This document shows positions 1 to 6,604 of a stretch of DNA of 59,652 nt, in pieces. The position numbers and the translations under genes are program-made. The notes under the pieces were generated by a model, which worked only from the letters and a program-made list of their open reading frames with translations, ran no database searches and was not told the origin of the DNA. The stretch spans positions 1 through 59,652 of the forward strand of contig JAKPKE010000016.1 in NCBI GenBank assembly GCA_029553855.1, read 5' to 3'. The DNA is from Bacillota bacterium (lineage in GTDB: Bacteria > Bacillota > Clostridia > Lutisporales > Lutisporaceae). Numbering within the stretch: position 1 is the stretch's first letter; every line of letters begins with the position of its first letter.

Positions 1-58
1 GCTGGTACACCACAGCCACTTGCTGGTTTTTCAAGGGCAAAGCTACAGGCTGACCCAC

Positions 59-415
59 TCAACCATGAAATCCCATTAATGGAATAGGGGTGCTCGGAAA
101 ATTAAGTTCCGCACTGCTCGGATTTGCACTTGCCAAAAACAACCAGTCAGCAGTTAATGCCTTTTTCTTTATTTGTTTACTCTCTTCTTTGCTTATCACT
201 GCTGTCTTATCAAAAACAATGTTTCCTCTTTTAATAAGTTTCTCTACAATTCCAGAATTCTGTACGGTTATTGAATGACCTACTCCTACTGTATTATCAC
301 CGGGTATCATATTCAAAAGTTTTTCGTTTACTTCATCAAAGCTTTCTAAAAAGAACGCATCAATATTTCTTAACTTAAGATTGCTTATCAATCTCTTAAT
401 TCTGCTATCTTGCAT
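59..415 (-). pseudogene. LUD-domain (LutC/YkgG-like) protein, truncated
   Basis: The first ~97 of 118 residues resemble the N-terminal half of LUD-domain proteins (DUF162; lactate-utilisation LutC-like and stand-alone members of roughly 200 residues): a helical start, then VGVGHSITVQNSGIVEKL matching the family's glycine-rich V(G/A)xGxSxT segment, and TADWLFLASAN matching the family's SAD..LTSTN segment. After ASAN (about position 124) the sequence no longer looks like the family, whose next stretch is usually G-x-L-V-N-x-D-G-x-G-N-R; it runs into a short unrelated tail and stops. The other two frames do not resume the family either. An RBS (AAGGAG) sits just before the ATG. The junction lies beside an imperfect hairpin (90-114) and an 8-bp direct repeat. 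I infer a gene broken by rearrangement; a genuine short LUD variant is the alternative. Confidence 0.6.
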
Positions 416-480
416 TTTTAAATCTCCTTTATATTAAATAAAAGTCGCGATCATCTATAAATGTGCTTGTAATTTTGATT

Positions 481-660
481 GCGCATAATGTGGTACGGGA
501 TTTACGACGCCGACGAACCGGATCAGCGGAGCCTTTCCATTTAGCGGCGCTTGCCGCCCGGTGAGACGGTTGCGTATTCCCAAAAAGCACGCCCTGTAAC
601 GTAAAAACTTTGTTAGACGAAGTTTCTTGCCTTGCGAAGCCAGATTCAGCTATGGACGGC
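481..660. other. GC-rich structured intergenic element
   Basis: This non-coding block between the lipoprotein remnant and the LUD remnant is visibly richer in G+C than its AT-rich flanks, and no frame gives a plausible protein. It can fold: GCGGC (544-548) pairs with GCCGC (553-557), and ACGAACCG (513-520) pairs with CGGTTGCGT (567-575) around it with one bulge. On the minus strand it opens with GTCTAAC (rc of 612-618), which fits the RYYYAAC core of integron attC sites, and ends near ATTATGCGC, where the partner core would be expected but reads ATT rather than GTT. The span of about 138 nt is within attC range. It could be a decayed cassette recombination site, a MITE/REP-like repeat or an unknown RNA; sequence alone does not decide. 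Confidence 0.4.
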
Positions 661-727
661 TGAACCTTTTATATAACCAAATCTTACGCAATATATAAAG
701 AATGCGAAATACTTTTTCATCTTCAAC

Positions 728-1045
728 TTAATTCTTAATAAATTTATTTTCATCCCACTTAAAAAAATCTTCAAGATTTTTGCTTTTTGAATTATCATAA
801 TACTCTATTTTAAATGTAATATTATCTATCTTTGTAAGTTTTGTAGAATAAAAATCTGTGGTATCACTTATAAACAACGAAGAATAACCCTTAATGGGCA
901 ATTCTTCTATTTTTCCATCCTTCCTTATTGTAAATAACTTATAATCTCTGCCATTACTGGTTGCATACTGACCTATTGTAAAATCTATATCCTCATCGCT
1001 ATTATAATCGTCAAATTGAATTTCAAATGAAGAATTAATAATCAA
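728..1045 (-). CDS. C-terminal part of a frameshifted lipoprotein
   Basis: This 105-codon frame overlaps the end of the upstream lipoprotein frame by 11 bases in a different phase. It starts only at an internal TTG without a ribosome site. Its beginning, FEIQFDDYNSDEDIDFTIG, has the look of the repeat-like D-x-N-x-D segment (calcium-loop or FG-GAP style) found in secreted Firmicute lipoproteins and would follow naturally from the upstream product. The two frames together would encode roughly 225 residues. I infer a single gene interrupted by a one-base shift near 1040-1055, caused by mutation or by a sequencing error. No function is recognised. Confidence 0.5.
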   Translation of the reverse strand: MIINSSFEIQFDDYNSDEDIDFTIGQYATSNGRDYKLFTIRKDGKIEELPIKGYSSLFISDTTDFYSTKLTKIDNITFKIEYYDNSKSKNLEDFFKWDENKFIKN

Positions 1046-1403
1046 ATGGTTCTTTATATATTTTACTTAATTCAGATTGGCTTATAACATTACCTGATTC
1101 GTCTGACAATTCTATAATAAAATAGCCCTCCCATATAGTGCCCATATATGCTCCTGGAGTCCAATCTTCATAATATTTGCCTTTGACCATTTTTAGTCTC
1201 AAATATTGATGTTCTCTATTAATAGGGATTAAATAATTATTTGACAATGTCATTGGCGATTGAATTGTAATATCTGGGCTTCCCTCCTTATTTCCACCAG
1301 AACCATTCAAGGAAGCAATATCAACTCCATTTTTAGAGGAGCAGGATGAAAGTAGCAAAATTAATATCAGAACTGAAATTATCGTACTGGTTATTCTTTT
1401 CAA
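1035..1403 (-). CDS. Lipoprotein, N-terminal part (probable frameshift)
   Basis: The product of 122 residues starts with MKRITSTII, a hydrophobic core and the lipobox LLSSC near residue 21, so it should be exported and lipid-anchored. A glycine/serine-rich linker follows. The start is TTG, supported by AAAGGGGGT about 7 bases upstream. The rest (LRLKMVKGKYYEDWTPG, GYFIIELSDESGNVIS) is not a family I can name. The frame stops at KEPFDY while an overlapping frame continues with a plausible C-terminal domain, so this is probably half of a frameshifted gene. Confidence 0.6.
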   Translation of the reverse strand: MKRITSTIISVLILILLLSSCSSKNGVDIASLNGSGGNKEGSPDITIQSPMTLSNNYLIPINREHQYLRLKMVKGKYYEDWTPGAYMGTIWEGYFIIELSDESGNVISQSELSKIYKEPFDY

Positions 1404-1470
1404 AAGATTACCCCCTTTTGTTGATTCGATATTTATTACGACTGTGACGCATTTTTTTATTAGTGTGTCT

Positions 1471-1596
1471 CTACTTCAGATCGTCTTCTACATATTCTAA
1501 GTCATGTGATTTTGGGCGTGATGACATATTCTCTGGTCCTTTTCCCGCATATGTAGCTCTTTTCGCTCTTAGTAAAAACTGCACAGCTTCTTTCAT
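1471..1596 (-). pseudogene. DUF5680-type protein, N-terminal remnant
   Basis: A 41-codon frame begins with ATG after the good ribosome site AGAGAGGAAG. It reads MKEAVQFLLRAKRATYAGKG followed by a segment containing SSRPKSHDLEY. From memory this matches the opening of DUF5680 proteins (typically about 130 residues: AK..TYAG.G......SRP.SHDL.Y...). It ends at a TAG after VEDDLK, where the family would continue toward its D-T-Y-L-G-G motif, and no continuation is visible downstream. It lies 41 bases after the 85-residue gene and could be co-transcribed with it. I infer a truncated remnant. The assignment rests on recalled motifs only. Confidence 0.5.
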
Positions 1597-1637
1597 GTTC
1601 TTCCTCTCTTGAAATAACGAAATTAATAATATATGAA

Positions 1638-1895
1638 TTAATCAAATTTATATATTTCTCCGACCTTGTCCACCTTTTTAACAAAGGAATACTCCTTCCC
1701 TCCAATACCATGAGTATGGTAAACAAAAACATTATCCTTGGATTCTAAAAGTTCTCGAGTAGCTTGATCATCAGATACGGGCCCAATAACAGCTATTTCA
1801 TCAGCATACTCCTTATCGTTCTCTGCATGTGATTTTAGGACCTCAAATTTAACAAACTGATTAGGGTGTATTTTTCTAACTTCGTTCCATTTCAT
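1638..1895 (-). CDS. Conserved small hypothetical protein
   Basis: The product is 85 residues if started at the ATG (MKWNEVRKIHPNQFV) that follows GGGAGAG by about 9 bases; a GTG three codons earlier is less likely. The pattern W.E(V)....P.QFV..EVLKSH........D.IAVIGPV.D...A...L is one I associate with a small Firmicute protein of unknown function that sometimes sits near retropepsin-like protease genes; no such gene is visible here. There is no signal peptide or membrane segment. An inverted repeat (1932-1961) lies 37-66 bases upstream of the start and may be its operator or a terminator. Confidence 0.6.
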   Translation of the reverse strand: MKWNEVRKIHPNQFVKFEVLKSHAENDKEYADEIAVIGPVSDDQATRELLESKDNVFVYHTHGIGGKEYSFVKKVDKVGEIYKFD

Positions 1896-1931
1896 ATGAA
1901 ACACTCTCCCAGATTTTAGTGTATACCTATT

Positions 1932-1961
1932 ATATCATAAATTTATAAGAATTTATGATAT
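1932..1961. repeat. 12-bp perfect inverted repeat
   Basis: ATATCATAAATT (1932-1943) and AATTTATGATAT (1950-1961) are exact reverse complements around the loop TATAAG. It lies directly upstream of the 85-residue gene starting at 1895. The size and AT-richness suit a dimeric regulator site as well as a hairpin. It abuts a second hairpin at 1962. Confidence 0.55.
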
Positions 1962-2003
1962 CTGCCCATGTGCGTTTTGCGGAGCAAAATATGGCGCGGG
2001 CAG
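1962..2003. repeat. GC-rich imperfect hairpin
   Basis: CTGCCC (1962-1967) pairs with GGGCAG (1998-2003) and TTTTGC (1975-1980) with GCAAAA (1984-1989) around a 3-base loop, with an asymmetrical internal loop between the two stems. It is G+C-rich compared with its surroundings and belongs to no gene. Together with the flanking palindromes it forms a run of four hairpins in 145 bases. Confidence 0.5.
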
Positions 2004-2015
2004 TTAAATCAAGGG

Positions 2016-2058
2016 TTTTTATTGTATAGGAAAGTTATACTTTCCTATACAATAAAAA
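2016..2058. repeat. 20-bp perfect inverted repeat
   Basis: Positions 2016-2035 and 2039-2058 are exact reverse complements around the loop TAT. The stem core is GTATAGGAAAGT. It stands between the STAS-like gene and the small-protein gene and could fold on either strand. Its A/T outer end overlaps the U-tract of the terminator at 2052-2076. Confidence 0.65.
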
Positions 2059-2076
2059 AGCATGATATCCTCATGC
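2052..2076 (-). terminator. Rho-independent terminator after STAS-like gene
   Basis: On the minus strand GCATGA and TCATGC form a 6-bp stem (2071-2076 with 2060-2065), followed at once by TTTTTTATTG. It lies about 95 bases beyond the stop of the STAS-like gene, with no gene between. Confidence 0.6.
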
Positions 2077-2169
2077 TCCCTATGATAAATCCTGATAATA
2101 TTCATTAATGTTTAGGTCTTTAACATTCCGTTCACACAACATTGCGCAAAATATATCTTTAACGCAAAA

Positions 2170-2532
2170 TTATTGATTTATTATCCATTCCTTGGCTTCC
2201 TCTAAAGTGTTTGCCAGGTAGTAATCCCTGCCAGTAAGTCTCTTTACGGCAGCAAGTACCACTTTTTGTATACCGCCGATACCGACCAAAGCACTTGCTT
2301 TTACGTACGGGGTATTATGGTTTGCATATTCCTTGAACAACTCGCTCATTTGACTGTTAAAAATTACATTAGTGACATTTGTAATCATAAAGGCTGATTT
2401 TGGCGGTTTGGTGGCTATTAACTTTTTTGCCCTATCCATTTCTTCTTCTATTTTCTGTATGTCTTTTGTGCTCATCATAGATACGTCAAGATAGCAGATT
2501 TCTCTTCCCTTATAATGTATTATATCCACCAT
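2170..2532 (-). CDS. STAS/SEC14-like domain protein
   Basis: The 120-residue soluble protein starts MVDIIHYKGREICYLD and contains AKKLIATKPPKSAFMITNV, then a segment ending in YANHNTPYVKASALVGIGG and TGRDYYLANTLEEAKEWI. This arrangement (short beta hairpin, helix, a P-P turn, strand, K-A-S-A-x-V-G and a C-terminal 'tLeeAkeWl' helix) is that of small STAS/SEC14-like Firmicute proteins related in fold to anti-anti-sigma factors; no phosphorylatable serine motif is evident. The ATG at 2532 is chosen because GGGAGGG lies about 7 bases before it; an upstream in-frame ATG would be inside that ribosome site. It is monocistronic, with a terminator at 2052-2076. Its partner and role are unknown. Confidence 0.7.
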   Translation of the reverse strand: MVDIIHYKGREICYLDVSMMSTKDIQKIEEEMDRAKKLIATKPPKSAFMITNVTNVIFNSQMSELFKEYANHNTPYVKASALVGIGGIQKVVLAAVKRLTGRDYYLANTLEEAKEWIINQ

Positions 2533-2547
2533 GTGAAACCCTCCCAT

Positions 2548-2835
2548 TAATTATTTTGTTTCATATATTTTCTATTCGCCACATGTTTACAATATCCTCC
2601 AATATATTACATATTAATTACATATTATACTTATTCCAATCACAACTTGTTTATATATGTCATGAAAAAGATTTATCATTACAAAATTAGTTGATGCGTC
2701 TAATTTTGTACTGTCAAATATGTATTTTCCACTACATATGAATGGTGGAAAATGTTTCTCGCCATTTGAATTCAATGTAATCTGTTTGGCGCGAAACATA
2801 TAGTATTCTAAATAGAAAAAACATAAACCAACGGT
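2548..2835 (-). promoter_or_regulatory. STAS-gene upstream region with two hairpins
   Basis: This gene-free stretch holds two inverted repeats: ACAAAATTAG (2681-2690) with CTAATTTTGT (2700-2709), and ATTTTCCAC (2724-2732) with GTGGAAAAT (2745-2753). A TATAAT hexamer on the minus strand (2624-2629) could be the -10 box of the STAS-like gene, but no good -35 is placed correctly. A frame at 2614-2799 has no ribosome site and unlikely composition, so I do not call it. Confidence 0.35.
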
Positions 2836-2845
2836 TTATGCTTTT
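2814..2845 (-). terminator. pnp terminator
   Basis: On the minus strand CATAAACC and GGTTTATG form an 8-bp stem (2833-2840 with 2822-2829) around a 3-base loop, followed by TTTTTTCTATTT. The stem overlaps the pnp stop codon at 2836-2838, so termination is immediate. Confidence 0.75.
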
Positions 2846-4950
2846 TCTCTGTCATCTTCGGTTTTTTCTGCTGCTGCTTCTGCCATCGCGTGTCTTCTTG
2901 AAAGGTTTATCCTTCCCTGTTTGTCTATATCGGTCACTTTTACCAGTATTTCATCCCCTACGTTTACCACATCTTCAACCTTTTCCACCCTTTTGGCATC
3001 AAGCTTGGAGATGTGTACAAGCCCTTCCTTGCCCGGGAGTATTTCTACAAAGGCACCAAAATTCATTATTCTGGTAACCCTGCCCATGTAGATTTCGCCT
3101 TCCTTTACTTCCTTTACCAGACTCTCGATTATCTTAAGCGCCTTATCGCCTGCCGATTGATTTACAGCGGCAATAAATACTCTGCCGTCATCCTCGATGT
3201 CTATCTTTACTCCTGTTTCTGCAATTATCTTGTTGATTATCTTCCCACCCGGGCCTATTATGTCTCTTATCTTATCAGGATCAACCCTTGTGGTGATAAT
3301 CTTAGGAGCGTATGGGGACAACTCTTTTCTCGGAGCACTTATTACGCTGAGCATTTTATCAAGTATAAAGAGTCTTCCAACCCTGGCCTGTTCCAGAGCC
3401 CTTTCCAGTATTTGCCTGTCAATGCCCGCAATCTTTATATCCATCTGAATTGCAGTGATTCCCTTACTCGTTCCGGCAACCTTGAAATCCATGTCTCCGA
3501 GGAAGTCCTCCATGCCCTGTATATCTGTAAGTATGGCTACATTGTCCTTCTCCTTCATAAGCCCCATCGCCACCCCTGCCACAGGAGCTTTGATAGGCAC
3601 ACCGGCATCCATTAACGCCAAGGTGCTTCCGCAAACACTTGCCTGTGAAGTCGAACCGTTGGAACTTACTACTTCGGATACAAGCCTGATTGTATACGGA
3701 AATTCCTCTTCGGTAGGTATCATGGGCTCCAGTGCCCTCTCGGCAAGTGCGCCGTGGCCTATTTCCCTTCTTCCCGGTCCTCTCATGAATCTGGTTTCTC
3801 CTACGCTGTATGGCGGAAAATTATAGTGGTGCATATACCTTTTTGTTTCTTCATCTGTCAAACCGTCAAGTATCTGTACGTCTCCCAAAGCACCAAGGGT
3901 TGCAATTGTAAGAACCTGTGTCTGTCCCCTGGTGAAAAGTCCTGACCCGTGCACTCTTGGGAGAATTCCGACTTCGCTGGTAATAGGTCTAATCTCATCC
4001 AGCTTTCTGTCATCGGGTCTTATTCCTTCTTCTGTTATCAGCTTCCTTACCTGTTCCTTAAGGATATCATACAATACTTCATCTATTTCTTTTTCTTTTT
4101 CAGGAAAAATCTCTTCAAAATGAACAAGGGTTTCTTCTTTAACCGCATCAATTTTTCCTTGCCTTTCCAGCTTGTCAGGTGTCCTGATAGCTTCAAGGGT
4201 CTTTTCAGTGGCAAATTCTCTTACGGCATTTTCGATTTCTTCTTCTGCTTTGAAAACTATGTATTCTTTCTTTTCCTTGCCTGCCTTTGCAACAATTTCT
4301 TCTATAAATGCAACAACCTTTTTAATGTTCTCATGTGCAAACATGATTGCTTCAAGCATTATATCCTCAGGGATTTCCTTTGCACCCGCCTCTACCATCA
4401 TTACAGCATCCTTGGTGCCGGAAACGACTAAGTGGAGATCGCTTTTTTCTCTCTCTTCATTATTAGGGTTCAGTATCAGCTCTCCGTTGACTCGGCCTAC
4501 CAGCACTGAGCCCGTGGGGCCATCGAATGGGATAGAGGAAATTGATAATGCTGCTGAGGAACCTATCATTGCTGCTATTTCGGGCAGATTATCCTGATCT
4601 ACGGATAATACTGTTGCTATTACCTGAACATCATTTCTGTATCCGTGGGGAAATAAAGGCCTTATAGGTCTATCTATCAGTCTTGCCGACAATATGGCTT
4701 TCTCAGTAGGCCTGCCTTCCCTCTTTATGAAGCCACCGGGAATCTTTCCAACTGCATAAAGTCTTTCTTCGTAATCGACACTGAGAGGAAAGAAATCAAT
4801 TCCTTGTTTTGGTTCCGCCGAAGCACACGCTGTCACAAGCACAACAGTGTCGCCATATCTGACCAAAACCGCTGCGTCCGACAACTGTGCTATTCTCCCT
4901 ATCTCAATGCTTAATACTCTTCCGCCCAGCTCTAACTTAAAAACTTCCAA
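2836..4950 (-). CDS. pnp: Polyribonucleotide nucleotidyltransferase (PNPase)
   Basis: This is the phosphorolytic 3'-5' exoribonuclease of the RNA degradosome, a trimer. At 704 residues it has the full family length: a first RNase PH domain (about 1-215), a helical linker, a second RNase PH domain carrying the active site ([18 protein letters not shown] region), a KH domain ([18 protein letters not shown], about 555-610) and an S1 domain ([15 protein letters not shown] through GRINLSRR, about 620-690). The start is TTG, preceded by AAAGGAGGT at good spacing. It lies downstream of rpsO, as in many bacteria, but a strong terminator separates the two and its own leader is structured (see 4985-5130), which fits autoregulation. 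Confidence 0.97.
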   Translation of the reverse strand: MEVFKLELGGRVLSIEIGRIAQLSDAAVLVRYGDTVVLVTACASAEPKQGIDFFPLSVDYEERLYAVGKIPGGFIKREGRPTEKAILSARLIDRPIRPLFPHGYRNDVQVIATVLSVDQDNLPEIAAMIGSSAALSISSIPFDGPTGSVLVGRVNGELILNPNNEEREKSDLHLVVSGTKDAVMMVEAGAKEIPEDIMLEAIMFAHENIKKVVAFIEEIVAKAGKEKKEYIVFKAEEEIENAVREFATEKTLEAIRTPDKLERQGKIDAVKEETLVHFEEIFPEKEKEIDEVLYDILKEQVRKLITEEGIRPDDRKLDEIRPITSEVGILPRVHGSGLFTRGQTQVLTIATLGALGDVQILDGLTDEETKRYMHHYNFPPYSVGETRFMRGPGRREIGHGALAERALEPMIPTEEEFPYTIRLVSEVVSSNGSTSQASVCGSTLALMDAGVPIKAPVAGVAMGLMKEKDNVAILTDIQGMEDFLGDMDFKVAGTSKGITAIQMDIKIAGIDRQILERALEQARVGRLFILDKMLSVISAPRKELSPYAPKIITTRVDPDKIRDIIGPGGKIINKIIAETGVKIDIEDDGRVFIAAVNQSAGDKALKIIESLVKEVKEGEIYMGRVTRIMNFGAFVEILPGKEGLVHISKLDAKRVEKVEDVVNVGDEILVKVTDIDKQGRINLSRRHAMAEAAAEKTEDDREKA

Positions 4951-4984
4951 ATTTTTACCTCCTTTCTAATCTCATATTTTATAT

Positions 4985-5130
4985 TTCTGAAACCGGTGTC
5001 CTAACTTTTTTGCTTCACAAATAAGTTTGCACTCATATGTTAAAATCCTCATATTTGCAGCATTTCATTTTCTGCAAATAATACGAGTTTCAACACCAGG
5101 CAATAGATTTTACCGGTTTCAAAAAAGTTA
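4985..5130 (-). promoter_or_regulatory. Structured pnp leader
   Basis: Between the rpsO terminator and pnp lie nested repeats. TATTTGCAG (5052-5060) and CTGCAAATA (5072-5080) form a 9-bp hairpin. GAAACCGGT (4989-4997) pairs with ACCGGTTTC (5112-5120), closing a large domain. TAACTTTTTTG (5002-5012) can instead pair with CAAAAAAGTTA (5120-5130). The two long-range pairings use adjacent but order-swapped pieces, so they compete. In other bacteria pnp leaders are cleaved and PNPase represses its own mRNA; a similar role here is inference. Confidence 0.5.
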
Positions 5131-5164
5131 CTTCTATAATGTGTATAGTATATCCTTCTAATAT

Positions 5165-5203
5165 CAAAAATAACTCAAAAGGGCGGGATTGATCCCCGCC
5201 CCC
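5165..5203 (-). terminator. rpsO terminator
   Basis: GGGCGGG on the minus strand (5195-5201) pairs with CCCGCCC (5181-5187) around a short loop, followed by a TTTTGAGTTATTTTTG tract. It lies a few bases beyond the rpsO stop, separating rpsO from pnp, perhaps only partially. Confidence 0.85.
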
Positions 5204-5208
5204 AATTA

Positions 5209-5478
5209 CTATTTCCTTAGACCTAATTTTTCAATAATAGCACGGTATCTTTCGATGTCTTTTGCCTTGAGATAATTCAGAAGTCCCCTTCTTTGCCCGA
5301 CCATCTTGAGAAGTCCTCTTCTTGAGTGATGATCTTTCTTATTTGCCTGCAAATGCTCATTAAGGTTATTGATTCTCTCTGTAAGCAGTGCAACCTGCAC
5401 CTCCGGAGATCCGGTGTCGCCTTCCTTAATCTGATACTTCTGGATAAGCTCGCTCTTTGATTCCTTTGTAAATGCCAT
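5209..5478 (-). CDS. rpsO: 30S ribosomal protein S15
   Basis: The 89-residue product is the usual length of S15, a primary 16S rRNA-binding protein of the 30S platform. Hallmarks are the [17 protein letters not shown] motif, the H[10 protein letters not shown] segment that contacts rRNA, and the R-R-x-L-L-x-Y-L end. The ATG of MAFTKESK is chosen because AAGGAGGTGGATTTA precedes it; an in-frame ATG 13 codons earlier has no support. It has its own promoter (5569-5597) and terminator (5165-5203), so it is largely a single-gene unit between ribF and pnp. Confidence 0.97.
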   Translation of the reverse strand: MAFTKESKSELIQKYQIKEGDTGSPEVQVALLTERINNLNEHLQANKKDHHSRRGLLKMVGQRRGLLNYLKAKDIERYRAIIEKLGLRK

Positions 5479-5568
5479 TAAATCCACCTCCTTCTTATAT
5501 CTCCAAAAGCCAAGCAAACCGTTGGTGAATCGGTATACTGAGCAATTGGCATCCTTATGACAAATATG

Positions 5569-5597
5569 ATTTTAACACATATACTTCTCTGTGTAAA
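5569..5597 (-). promoter_or_regulatory. Sigma-A promoter of rpsO
   Basis: On the minus strand TTTACA (5592-5597) is followed after exactly 17 bases by TAAAAT (5569-5574), a near-consensus sigma-A promoter. It predicts a start near 5562 and a leader of about 80 bases, in which GCCAA and TTGGC segments could pair. S15 often controls its own leader, but no specific structure can be asserted here. Confidence 0.65.
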
Positions 5598-5646
5598 GGA
5601 TATTTATTCTAAATCGTGATTCTATGCTTAATCATTTTTCAGTGAT

Positions 5647-6558
5647 TCACATAGACAGTCTATCCTGAATATCCCTCCGTATCTGATTCACAAGCTCTTC
5701 AACGCTGCCAAACCTAAACTCATCTCTTTTGTGCTTATGGAAGAATATTTCTATTTCTTCTCCATAAATGTTTTCACAAAAATCAAAAAGATGGGTTTCC
5801 ACACTAAGGCTTTCTCCTTCAAAGGTTGGGTTAAAACCTATGTTGGATACGCTTTTGTATAACTTCCCGCGAACTTTTGTGGTTGTATAATATACCCCTT
5901 TTCTGGGAAGTGTTATATCATTATTAACATCAATATTAGCGGTTTTTATTCCCATTATTTCGCCGTTCTGTTTGCCGTAAACAACCTTTCCGTACACAGA
6001 AAAATCCCTTCCAAGATATTCTGCTGCCTTATCCATGCGACCGCTTCTTATTATATGCCTTATAAGGCTGCTGGATACAATATGGCCCTCTATTTCTACT
6101 GCTTCTGCTACTATTACTTTGAAACCGTGTTTTTTCCCATATTCCTTTAGAATATCGGTATCGCCTTCTCCTTTGGCCCCAAACCTGTAGTTATAGCCGA
6201 CAACAACAGATTTTGCATTGAAGCGTCCTAGCAAAATATGCCTTATGAATTCCTCCGGTTTCATATCCCTGACATTTTCAAAATCTTCAAGATAGAGAGC
6301 ATCCACTCCCATATCTTCTATAATTTCGGCTCTTTTGTTATTATCTGTAATCATATAAAAATGTCTCTTAGGTTCCAGTATTTTCCTTGGATGCGTGTTA
6401 AAAGTGTATACCATGCTTTTTGTTCCCTGCAGCACGGACTCTTCTACCAAAAGCTCTATCAGCTTCTTGTGCCCCAGATGTACACCATCAAAACTTCCCA
6501 GTGCCACGCACCATGATTCATGTATTTTTGTGCTTTCATAACCTTCAATTATCTGCAA
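5647..6558 (-). CDS. ribF: Bifunctional riboflavin kinase / FAD synthetase
   Basis: This enzyme makes FMN from riboflavin and then FAD. The N-terminal nucleotidyltransferase domain shows ALGSFDGVHLGHKKLI (the HxGH-like adenylylation motif, near residue 25-40) and YTFNTHPRKIL; the middle has the SSSLIRHIIRSGRMDKA segment; the C-terminal riboflavin kinase domain contains GIKTANI and NIGFNPTF. Length (303-306) is typical. Two starts are possible: GTG at 6567 or TTG at 6558; the latter is preceded at good spacing by AAGGGTGG and is preferred. It follows truB closely in the infB operon tail, a common Firmicute order. Confidence 0.95.
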   Translation of the reverse strand: MQIIEGYESTKIHESWCVALGSFDGVHLGHKKLIELLVEESVLQGTKSMVYTFNTHPRKILEPKRHFYMITDNNKRAEIIEDMGVDALYLEDFENVRDMKPEEFIRHILLGRFNAKSVVVGYNYRFGAKGEGDTDILKEYGKKHGFKVIVAEAVEIEGHIVSSSLIRHIIRSGRMDKAAEYLGRDFSVYGKVVYGKQNGEIMGIKTANIDVNNDITLPRKGVYYTTTKVRGKLYKSVSNIGFNPTFEGESLSVETHLFDFCENIYGEEIEIFFHKHKRDEFRFGSVEELVNQIRRDIQDRLSM

Positions 6559-6604
6559 GATAACCACCCTTGTTATAAAATAGATATGCCGGATATGTTC
6601 CGGT

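Noticed and set aside
1502-1732. A 76-codon frame on the minus strand
   Set aside because: It overlaps the 85-residue gene in another frame and the DUF5680 remnant; no ribosome site and no plausible product.
1932-2076. CRISPR array
   Set aside because: Repeats here are inverted, of different sequence and not regularly spaced; no cas genes are in the window.
2561-2584. Seven-codon upstream frame (ATG TGG CGA...) with GGAGG about 10 bases before it
   Set aside because: Spacing is long, no codon run typical of attenuator peptides is present, and it could occur by chance.
2614-2799. A 61-codon frame on the minus strand between pnp and the STAS-like gene
   Set aside because: No ribosome site precedes its ATG, it spans two hairpins, and the product is not recognisable.
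3013-3615. A 200-codon open frame on the plus strand
   Set aside because: It lies wholly inside pnp in antisense, has no ribosome site and no recognisable domain; composition reflects the pnp codons.
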